From the NCBI GenBank assembly GCA_963693285.1, contig OY848919.1:6354136-6418135 (forward strand): a DNA stretch of 64,000 bases, read 5' to 3'. This DNA comes from Xestospongia muta (Eukaryota; Porifera; Demospongiae; Haplosclerida; Petrosiidae). A program made the translations under genes and the position numbers. Within the stretch, counting starts at the first letter, position 1. The number at the start of each line of letters is the position of its first letter. The notes under the pieces are model-generated. The model was not told the origin of the DNA, ran no database searches, and saw only the letters and a list, made by a program, of their open reading frames with translations. This document shows, piece after piece, positions 33,532-42,015 of this stretch.

Positions 33532-34050
33532 TTACATATCTGCAATATGTTTGGAAGCTAATTCCATAGCCTGAGCTGTGTCCAATGCATTTTGATAAGT
33601 TAGGTCTCTTTCTTGTAGTAGTCGACTTTGTATTCTTGCATTGCTAATACCACATACAATACGGTCTCGCACCATTTCGTCTAACCTTACACCGTAATCA
33701 CAAAATTCTGCCAGTGATTTTAAGGCAGCAACATAAATCGCAACAGATTCTCCGGACTCTCTAACACGAGTATTGAATTTAAAACGCTGTACAATAGTGC
33801 TTGGTTTAGGATTAAAGTAGTCGGACAGGACTTTCACTAGTTCATCGTAAGATTTATCATTTAGACTGGTAGGTTGCAGGAGATTCTTCAATAAATCGTA
33901 GGTAGCTGCTCCGCTGCACGACAGCAGAATTGACTTCTTTTTTCTTTCGTTTGTAATATCGTTAGCCGTAAAGTAGTAACCCAGCCTTTCTGAATATAAA
34001 GTCCACGATTCGCTATGTTGATCGAAGACAGAAAGTTTTTCATGAGCCAT
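33532..34050 (-). pseudogene. gypsy gag capsid-like ORF
   Basis: 172 codons from ATG 34050. Contains a retrotransposon gag domain (SILLSCSGAATYDLLKNLL; VQRFKFNTRVRESGESVAIY). It ends at a TAA just before the 8-A run that separates it from the knuckles, so gag is truncated relative to a whole element. Confidence 0.85.
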
Positions 34051-34080
34051 CTTGTAAGTAGATTATCTTCAACTGTTTTA

Positions 34081-34095
34081 CCCTCGTCGCCAAAA
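34081..34095 (-). other. primer-binding-like site
   Basis: TTTTGGCGACGAGGG on the minus strand, immediately inside the 5' LTR. TGG at this position is typical of tRNA primer sites; the tRNA was not identified. Confidence 0.65.
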
Positions 34096-34336
34096 TGAAA
34101 TGACCAGCACGCAAGTAGTCGCAACAAAAACTCACAGTCAACAAATAAATGGTATATATCATCAAAAACAACTTGACAAAAACAATGACTCAATAACAGT
34201 AATAAATGAAAAGTCACTAATCAACCTCACTCGTCCTCTAACTCTAATTAACTAACTGAAATGCAAAAAGAAATGATTTAAATACAAAACCAACTTATGA
34301 ATATTAATAAGTTACTAACTGAGACAAGATATCACA
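34096..34336 (-). repeat. 5' LTR
   Basis: Pair of 30040-30283. In element orientation starts TGTGATATCT and ends ATTTCA. Confidence 0.9.
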
Positions 34337-34465
34337 AATATCTACCACCTTTTCATTACAAGTAGCCTCTTGCTGCTTATATGTGATCAGACTAACACTT
34401 ACGCTGAACAAGTACTCAGTCCTTCCTAGTTTGACAAGTTCCAAAATGTAACTGTTGAAAAGCTA

Positions 34466-34889
34466 CAAGCCTAGTTTGACTTCATGATCCTGATGCGTAT
34501 CAATAAACTACCCACGTTACGTCACTATTGGAACAAGGACTCCAACTTGTGTTACTTCTGTATAGCAGATCGTATTTCTTGAAACTGATTTTTGGAAATC
34601 TCCCTATTTCTTCACTTCATGGATAACAGTGTGTACAACACCCCCATGACTGATCCCCAGTTACGATCGACTTTGGAAGTTAAGCTCTGTTATCGTGGTA
34701 TTTTCAAAATCCTTTGTAGACTCCTCTAGTCCATACAGCTGTATGGCAATTGACAAGGCCATGATACCGTTCAAAGGCCGATCAGCTATGAAACAGTATT
34801 TACCAAAAAACCTATCAAGTTTGAAAGTATGGGTTAGAATTTCATCATTGTGTCTCAACAACAGAGAAGGAATTATATGCAGCAATTAG
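34466..34889 (+). pseudogene. piggyBac transposase core, 3' of the LTR element
   Basis: One plus-strand frame reads FDFMILMRINKLPTLRHYWN, then FLEISLFLHFMDNSVYNTP, with two in-frame stops between; after a break the frame at 34695-34889 gives MAIDKAMIPFKGRSAMKQYL. These are the conserved blocks of the DDE_Tnp_1_7 (piggyBac) family, the last being the catalytic IDEAMIPFKGR block with Glu replaced by Lys. With the acidic N-terminal part before 30040 it forms one relic split by the gypsy element. Confidence 0.8.
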
Positions 34890-35541
34890 TGTTCTACTAT
34901 TAATAGTGCTGACTACACCATGAGTTTTATTCTACATATAGACAATGAAGTAATTGGTAGTTATGGACAATTATACTCTATGCAGTAGCTGGTCTCTCCT
35001 TAGATTTACAATATAACAACTGCTATACCAATTAATGGATTTGTATTCAATGCTCAAGTTGTTAATGTTGGATTATTATGATGTCAATTTTTTGGAATAT
35101 GAGATAAGGTATGAAAGCTGCACCATTTTGTCATATCACTATTGAATATGAATGTTGTCTTTCCTTTATTATGTGATCACAAAAGGATGAAAACTGATGT
35201 CAGTTTACTATTTCCACTATATCTCCTAACAATAGTTGTTCTAATCATTATCTTTAACTTTTGTCTAAGGTTTTTCTAACAAAATTCCTCGCTCATCAGT
35301 TCATTATCAATGAAGTAACTTTTAAGATTTGTATATTAATAGTTTGGATTGTATTTCTCTTTAGTTGTTTCATGAACGTCATTCGGTTTGCATGCATTCA
35401 AACAAAATGCAAATTTTAAAATCAGACACTAATTCTAACCATTATTTACATAAATAGTCAACCACATGGATTATAATACTTACTTTGATGTGGTTATGTC
35501 TAACACACCTCCTGAAAATCTCTATTCCGCATAAATGAAGC
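34890..35541. other. intergenic, nothing recognised
   Basis: AT-rich, no ORF or repeat recognised between the piggyBac relic and the SWIM/YqaJ-like remnant. Confidence 0.4.
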
Positions 35542-35870
35542 GTGCAATTACGTCATCGCCTCATGGCAACCGTTGCTAACCACCATCTTGTGAGGCAACG
35601 AGCACTCACTTTGCAGATGGTCACTATAACAATTGTTATGATAGAGCAAGTATCAAAGTATTATACTTGTTTGTCTGCAAAACCCAAGCAAAGATGCACT
35701 GATAAGATAACTGAAGTTGGCCTCAGGAAGGATCCATATGCAATTCCAAATAAGCTTGCCAGACAGAGACTAACCAGGTTCCAACTGTGGTATGAAATGA
35801 CATGTTTGTATATATGGTTGCTATTCCAAATGCTTATACCAAGGAAGAGATCAAGGTAAGTAGCTCAGCA
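35542..35870 (+). pseudogene. exon of a SWIM/YqaJ-type gene, frameshifted
   Basis: An open frame to 35859 holds TEVGLRKDPYAIPNKL; after a one-base shift the other frame reads FVYMVAIPNAYTKEEIK and meets a GTAAGT donor at 35857-35862. DPYAIP... and IPNAYTKEEIK-like phrases precede the SWIM zinc domain in a multi-copy invertebrate family that also carries a YqaJ nuclease. I rely on pattern memory only. Confidence 0.4.
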
Positions 35871-36086
35871 TGAAAGGTGAATAGCTAGTAGCTATAAATA
35901 TTATTACTACTCGATTTGTAGACCTGGAAGGGGATGCTGGTGGTTGATAGGCAATAATCCTTCAAATTTCTGCATGACCAAGGACAGTTCAGGAATGGCT
36001 AGCTATAAGCTACTTTAGTATAATACAAGCATGGCTTATATCACATGCATCCTGCATGATGCTGGAAGCTATCAAGGGAATATTCA

Positions 36087-36411
36087 TATTACCATCAAGT
36101 GCAAGTTCAACTGAATGTGTGTATTTTGTGTAAGTATGGGTATTTTGTGGTTTGGACTGAAGGGGAAATGGCCATGGAAAGGATTACAATAGATAGGGAA
36201 TTTTATAATGTACAGCAGACAGAGTAGAATGCTTTTTTCTTATGGTACACTGCCAGAAATTGTTGGCAAATGGTACACTAGGAAACATGTAACTGACAAT
36301 AATGGAGTAGTGCAACCTCTGACTGTTTACAGATACGCTGTCCACTTAAAAATAAATGGTACTGCCTGTCATGTACCTAAAGTACATGCTAGCAAAAAAT
36401 GCAAAAGATAA
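36087..36411 (+). pseudogene. YqaJ-like nuclease C-terminal remnant
   Basis: One frame reads YYHQVQVQLNVC, then YGYFVVWTEGEMAMERITID, hits a TAG at about 36228, and after a shift continues LPEIVGKWYTRKH to a stop at 36409-36411. The QVQ strand and the hydrophobic VVWT strand resemble the end of the lambda-exonuclease/YqaJ fold. Probably the same gene as 35542-35870. Confidence 0.45.
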
Positions 36412-36474
36412 TTATAATTATTTTTTTATGAATAATTATTATTATTCTGATGATGATAAATGTTAATTGAGTTG

Positions 36475-36927
36475 TTAATCTTGTGGAACAACAGAAGGAC
36501 ATAGGTTTACCATACAACAACATACACTAACTAACTTATCTACAGTTGTATTACCAATATCATCATTGTGTCCGATAAAACTAATAGGTAAACATTTTGT
36601 AAGATGATATACTTTTGCTTTATAACCCCTATGACTTGCTTGACATGAATACAAACAACAGACAGCTCTTGGCTCCAGTAGACTTGGAACTGTTTCGACT
36701 TTTTTTACCCTTTGTGAAAGGGGGGGGGGGGGGGGGTTCACTTCAACATATGCCATACGGACATAATCATCGCAGGTAAAACCTCTTTCTGATATTACAA
36801 CGTCCCCAGGCAACAAATAGTTTATCAGATCAGACTGCTCAACGAATGAACCATCTTCACTAGTAACTCGGCCTCTTTTTCTCTTGCAAGATGGCTGCGG
36901 GGTGTGGTTTATTGCTGATGACGTCAA
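36475..36927 (-). pseudogene. DDE_Tnp_4 transposase C-terminal remnant
   Basis: 150 codons: YLLPGDVVISERGFTCDDYV matches the second-Asp block of DDE_Tnp_4 transposases (here Asp replaced by Glu), and the end (LPISFI, TTVDKLVSVCCCMVNLCPSV) matches the family C-terminus. Between them a 17-G run (36720-36736) reads as poly-Pro and likely carries a frame slip, as the expected RIHVERVI-like helix is not readable in this frame. Not functional. Confidence 0.65.
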
Positions 36928-37041
36928 CTCACGCTTTCAATTGAATTACTAGACGTTTGGTCGACATTTATCCTTCTGTTGAAAGAAAAGACTGGATGCT
37001 AGTCTCGTTTTTGAAACTATTTACTACAGTACTCTAGAAAA

Positions 37042-38244
37042 ATGGCATTGGAGGTAACAAAAACTCATTTAAAAGTAGGCATCTATCCATGTATTCCAGA
37101 CCTTGCTAATGATAAACTGCAGGGACTGAAGGATTATATCAAGACAGAATTTGAGGGTGAACATCCTGACGTAACAGTCACGGTACACGCAGACTGGGAT
37201 CCTTATAAAATTGATGAAGTAGGTCATAACTTGTCCGCCAAAGCAGAATCCTTTGACATTTTGGAAATTGATACAGTTCTACTTGGAGAAGTAGTCGATT
37301 TGGGGGTACTTCAAGAGCTGGATCCTGACAAATACAAGCTTCATGAGAATTTTCTAGATGTTGGGTTAAATGCAGTTTGTTACAAGGACAACTATTATGC
37401 TGTTCCTACATTGCATTGTGCAAATTTTCTCATTGAGCTGATAGCTGGAGATGTTGATACACATAAAGAAATCCTTCGCCCTCTGGACAAATCTGCCAAT
37501 CATACTTTGGGAGATTTCAAAGCTCTTGTACAACGCCATCGTGTCAAACTTATCGGTGATTTTCGTGGTAAATGGACGCTACCTTACTTTTATTTGAATG
37601 TTTACATAGACAAACATGGTAAAGATAAGGTTCAAGAGGGAGTTGATGCACCAATTGATGAATCAGATGTTTTGGATGCCATGAAAGGGTTCATTGAACT
37701 TGGCGAGGATTCAGATGGTAGTAACAAAAGCACAGAAGGTTGTTATGGCAGCAATTCTATGCGAGTTTCAGATATAGCAAAGTCTGATCATGTAATATTA
37801 TATGGTTATTCCGAATGGTTAAGTCAAGTGATGTTGGACAAAATGTGTCTTAGCAAAAACGTTCATGCTTGTTGTATAATTGCACCAACTAATAATCTCT
37901 TGACATTTACTGACGGTTTAATTGTCAACAAGAGCCATTACTCTGATGTCCACAAAGCTGACGCTATTGATAAATTCATTGAATTTTACACAAGCTTGAG
38001 GTTTCAAAACCAATATGCAGAAGGTAAAGATTTAAAAGAACCTCATCCTTCACGATATGTTCTCTTTTCAAGAAAAGATTTTTATACAAAAGGATTTGGA
38101 GCACATGAAAAGAATTACCAAATGTTACGACAGGCAATGAATAATGCCATTGGTGTTCCAAACCATGGTCTTGCTCTGAAAAAAAATGAAATGATTCGCA
38201 TTCTAGTTGAAAAACTCAGTCTTCCTCCTAAAAGATGTATTTAA
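37042..38244 (+). CDS. thiaminase I-like enzyme, intronless
   Basis: An uninterrupted 400-codon ORF with a good start context (AAAAATGG). The fold reads as a periplasmic-binding-protein type: LKVGIYPCIPD strand at 10-20, DILEIDTVLLGEVVDLG at 72-88, YYAVPTLHCANFL at 118-130, VILYGYSEWL at 251-260. In thiaminase I the nucleophile is a Cys in a motif of this kind and the base a Glu in a GYSE motif; here Cys126 and Glu258 fit. Thiaminase I cleaves thiamin and swaps its thiazole for another base. Bacterial enzymes are mostly secreted; this one has no signal peptide, so cytosolic action is inferred. Length is close to bacterial homologues. No introns, while neighbours are intron-rich, and it is surrounded by transposon relics. 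Horizontal acquisition is plausible, but thiaminase I is also known from some eukaryotes (Naegleria, fish). Confidence 0.75.
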   Translation: MALEVTKTHLKVGIYPCIPDLANDKLQGLKDYIKTEFEGEHPDVTVTVHADWDPYKIDEVGHNLSAKAESFDILEIDTVLLGEVVDLGVLQELDPDKYKLHENFLDVGLNAVCYKDNYYAVPTLHCANFLIELIAGDVDTHKEILRPLDKSANHTLGDFKALVQRHRVKLIGDFRGKWTLPYFYLNVYIDKHGKDKVQEGVDAPIDESDVLDAMKGFIELGEDSDGSNKSTEGCYGSNSMRVSDIAKSDHVILYGYSEWLSQVMLDKMCLSKNVHACCIIAPTNNLLTFTDGLIVNKSHYSDVHKADAIDKFIEFYTSLRFQNQYAEGKDLKEPHPSRYVLFSRKDFYTKGFGAHEKNYQMLRQAMNNAIGVPNHGLALKKNEMIRILVEKLSLPPKRCI

Positions 38245-38440
38245 ATGTTAGAAGTCTGTAGTGTGGATATAAACTTAAAACTGGAATCTGCATAGTAAAA
38301 CAGCTGTTTCTTTATTAACTTATTATTTACTTCATTATCAGATTTTACAATTATAATTTACTTTGAATTTTGATTATTGATGTTATATAATATAGTAAAT
38401 GATGAATATGATAACAATATTCTGCTGTTTCTATGGAAGG

Positions 38441-39477
38441 TTAGAATTACACATTGTGACTAGTGTAACAGGCTATGAATATAGCAAGTTACAAACAGTA
38501 ACACCTCAATAACACTGGTAATATCTATGGACTGTAAAAATTGATCAGTTGATTTAACCAATATATTATACAAGTTACATGTAAGAAACACATATATCTT
38601 GATCAAAAATGTAAGCATAATACTGTTAGATTACTAGTATATTACTGTTAAAATTATGTATCTACATAAACAGTCAATGTCATATAATAAATTAATAATT
38701 AAAACAGTGTTATGCTTACATTTTGCATTTTTATATTGTGTAATCTTGTATTAATTAAATAAACCAATTAATTTTGTAGTGTTATATATGCGTGAAATCT
38801 CTTCAACATATATGTAAGTACAACACTATTACAGTAATATAGTGTTAGTGATGTTTGTCTATTTTACTGAACATGAGTATGACTATTAGCACAGTGTTAT
38901 TGTGCTAAATAAGCATATTAATAGCTTGCTGTTGGTATTTAAGGTTCGAATTACACACTGCCACGAGTGTAACAGGCCATGAATGAATATCACAAATTAC
39001 AAACAATATATAACACCTCAATAATACCATTGTGATATAGTATGGACTGTAAAATATTGATTAGTTGAATTAAGAAATATATTATACAAGTTACATGTTA
39101 AAAACACATAATTGTGATCAAAACGTAAGCATGATAATGATACTGTTAGATTCTTAAAGTATTACTGCTTAACTTATAAAGAAACATCAACAGTCAATTT
39201 TTATGATACATTAGTAAATAAAACAGTGTTATCTTAACTTTTGCACATTCAGCCTGTGTAACTGTATATTAGTTATATTAACTAATTAATTTTACAATGA
39301 TGTTTATGTATACAATATCTACAACACATACATAAGTAAAAAAAAATCTAAAATTTATATTAAAAATAAAAGTTTCAAAAACATTTAACATTTTGTTATC
39401 AGGTGACATCATTCTATGTGTATAGTTCTAATTAATATATTTTGGTTAAATCAACTACTCAATGTTACAGTGATATG

Positions 39478-39532
<55 letters not shown>

Positions 39533-39960
39533 TGTTAGTGATGTTTCTCTATTTAAATAAATATGAGTAGAACTATTAACACATTGTTACCGTGCATAGT
39601 AAGCATACTAATAAATGAATGCTAATTAAAATATTTTCATTAACTCTTATTAATATGAGATTTTTTAAAAAGTTACTTATTCACATTTACGAAAGCCTCT
39701 ATTCTTGTTATTATGATCCATTTTATCGAATTTGTTATTGTTTTTCTTCATATCAATTATTACCAAATGATTTTTAACTTGTTACCTATTAATTTAAATA
39801 AAGAATACATTTTGTGATGTTTATTATATTTAATTAATAATAAGATAATTTTATTGCTACAGTACATAAGCATATAATGATACACTACCATAAGTGCAAT
39901 AAGCCATGAATATCATAAGAAGTATGTACACCTCAGCAATAGTGTAACATGATCTGAATA
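38441..39960. repeat. about 500-bp units, two and a partial third
   Basis: Unit 1 begins near 38441 (GAATTACACA, GTGTAACAGGC), unit 2 near 38943, and a partial third near 39875. Each holds an inverted pair around GTAAGCATAATAC and GTTATGCTTAC, and phrases found in the foldback element at 16363. Unit 2 is interrupted by 39341-39540 including the GT repeat. Confidence 0.6.
39485..39532. repeat. GT microsatellite
   Basis: About 22 GT units, preceded by a short AT stretch. Confidence 0.95.
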
Positions 39961-41084
39961 TTTAGCTCACGCGTAAATGATTGTCTTTCATACATTTATT
40001 ATAGTGGAGCATTATTGTGTTCAAATTTGATTTATGTCATTGAGTACCTTAGGTCTTACAATGTAGGGACTCAGTCTCGCAAAGCTAGCCCCTCCACCCT
40101 ACAACAAGGGGAGGGCCTGGTCAACTGTAGGTATAGCTCCCTTTCAAAGAACTACAGGAAATCCAGTAGTTGATAAGTTGTATTTAGAAGGAGGAGGGCA
40201 ATCAATCAATTGAAAATGCTGACTCAACTGAAGCACAAAGCCAGATACGTGTACTAGTTATTTCAACCTATTCAGTTGGTAGTTTTGCCCATATCCTTAC
40301 CTTTAATTTCATCAAAGATCCAAGGACTTGCCATAGCCTGTCAGAAGAGTCACAAACACATCACTCCCCGAGATTAAAGCCATTATTACTTCACCTTAAT
40401 TGTAACTCCTAACCTAATAGCAACAGCTTGAATTGCAGCTTACATACAGTTTTGTTGATTAAATTTTCTTTTGTCTAATTAGTCCATTTGCATGTCTAAA
40501 AACTAGCTAAAGATGCTTTCAAATCAATAGTACACTGTCAATATTGTCTTCTCTCACAGCATCAAGTAACATTTCCATTGCAACCCGAGGCTGTACACAA
40601 TTCATAAACTTGATTCTCTTGAGTAGTGTTTAAAGAATAAACAATTGTATGGTGACACTATTTGTTCTTAAGAGTTAATATTATGTAGTATTAATACTAC
40701 AGGAGGGTTGACTGGTTTAAACTGCTTTATATGTTATTATTTTAACAATAATTGTCTTTAAAATAGTGCTGTTTCATATTCCTTGACATAAACTGTTTAT
40801 GTAGAAATATTCTATAGTTTAAAAAAATTAGAACAGATTACTTACAAAGTTACTTTCATATCTTTTATCAATTACATGAACATGTTATAGCATCAACAAC
40901 AACACAATCTTTAATAATAGAAGACAATGGTGTTAAAGTTCTAGTGATAGAGATAATATCACATTATATACTATGGAGGAATATAAATAAATATCAATTT
41001 AATTAACAACAATAGTAAACAAGATGATGGATCACATTGAAGTCATCATCTCCAGAGAGGTTATTGATAGTGTTTTTTGTAACA

Positions 41085-41285
41085 TCACAAATATGGTTTA
41101 AATATTGGATACTCCTCTTGATAGTCTCTGTGTCTCTGAATTGTTTCATATGGTGACATAAAATATAACAACAATTTGGAGACTATAACCAGCAAATTGC
41201 ATGCTTGAAGTAATGCTGTTGCTTTTAAATCTACTACACTCAAGGCATTTGTGATCTCAAGTGACAATATATTATTCCCACAATG
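41085..41285 (-). CDS. conserved minus-strand ORF upstream of SRCR gene B, unknown
   Basis: Counterpart of 21179-21400: same frame open over about 60 codons (EITNALSVVDLKATALLQAC shared), preceded by TGTAG on the minus strand. The end differs (stop after FKPYL). Unknown; could be an exon or a relic. Confidence 0.3.
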   Translation of the reverse strand, partial: HCGNNILSLEITNALSVVDLKATALLQACNLLVIVSKLLLYFMSPYETIQRHRDYQEEYPIFKPYL

Positions 41286-41401
41286 CTACATAGATCATCC
41301 AGAATTAATATACGAGGAGACAAGTATGAGTTGAAGATATTGATGCTGGAAAGAATAACATTGGATTAATAAAGAATGTATTGCATTGCAGCTGTAGTTA
41401 A

Positions 41402-41813
41402 CAGTGGAGTAGGAACAAAATTAAAATTGGGGGGGGAAACCAAAATTGTAATGTTATTGCCTTGTATACACAAAAGCAATAATTATTATAGTAATAAATG
41501 ATTCACAAACAGATAAAGAGGTAGCCTGAGTGAAAAAGGAAGTGATTTGAAACTGATTGTCATCAATGTTTCTTCTTTTTGAAGCCATGTACCATGTACC
41601 ATATACCTTAAGTTGACCAGGTGGATTCAAATGTGTCATGTGCTTTCAAGCATAAAATCAATAGTCAAGTATTAATTGTACTACACTGTAATTATACATT
41701 AGCTAATTGTGAATGTAAAAGTGATTCTGAACTTAATTTGGGGACAAATCCCCTGCAGTAAAGTTGGGAGGCCTTTACCCTGCTGCCCCCCGCCCCCCAT
41801 TCCTACTTCACTG
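41402..41813. mobile_element. MITE with CAG...CTG ends and 5-bp target duplication
   Basis: Begins CAGTGGAGTAGGAA, ends TTCCTACTTCACTG. Exact GTTAA duplications at 41397-41401 and 41814-41818. Copy A is empty at about 21510. Same terminal motif and target length as 20393-20695. The G-run near the left and C-run near the right mirror that element too. Confidence 0.85.
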
Positions 41814-41939
41814 GTTAAGAGTACATAGTTTTTACAAATAAAATACGCCATCTTGAATTCTTGCTCAAGATACAAGAGCTTCCTGCTCTGTAACAGCTTG
41901 TCACGACTATTTCCTGTAGGAGGTTAGAAGACAGCCGTG

Positions 41940-42015
41940 ATGGCCAAACAGCACCAGCCCTCTGTTTTCTGTCTTCTTACAGTCTTTTTGTGGTCTACAG
42001 TTTACTCGACATTTG
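41940..42015 (+). CDS. SRCR gene B exon 1, signal peptide
   Basis: 25 codons starting [20 protein letters not shown], ends in phase 1 before GTAAGT. Differs from gene A exon 1 at a few positions. Intron 1 (42016-43920) is about twice as long as in A because it contains the hAT element. Confidence 0.8.

Larger units (their letters stand above)
30040..34336 (-). mobile_element. defective Ty3/gypsy LTR retrotransposon
   Basis: A 4.3-kb element in minus orientation: 5' LTR 34096-34336, primer-binding-like site, gag, CCHC, reverse transcriptase, RNase H and integrase segments, polypurine tract, 3' LTR 30040-30283. The LTRs (241/244 bp) differ by few bases, so insertion is fairly recent, yet the coding frames carry several stops and shifts, so it was probably mobilised in trans or has decayed. 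ATATC lies against the left end (30035-30039) and, after one extra base, beyond the right end (34338-34342), a likely 5-bp target duplication. It split a piggyBac relic. Confidence 0.9.
38245..40131. other. intergenic, mostly repeat
   Basis: Contains the 3' flank of the thiaminase-like gene, two to three degenerate repeat units (38441-39960) and a GT microsatellite. No coding sequence seen. At about 40080-40130 a short GC-rich segment with CCCCTCC/GGGGAGG complementarity precedes segmental copy B. Confidence 0.5.

Noticed and set aside
38441..39960. CRISPR-like array
   Set aside because: Units are about 500 bp and diverged, with no short regular repeats or spacers, and the genome is eukaryotic.
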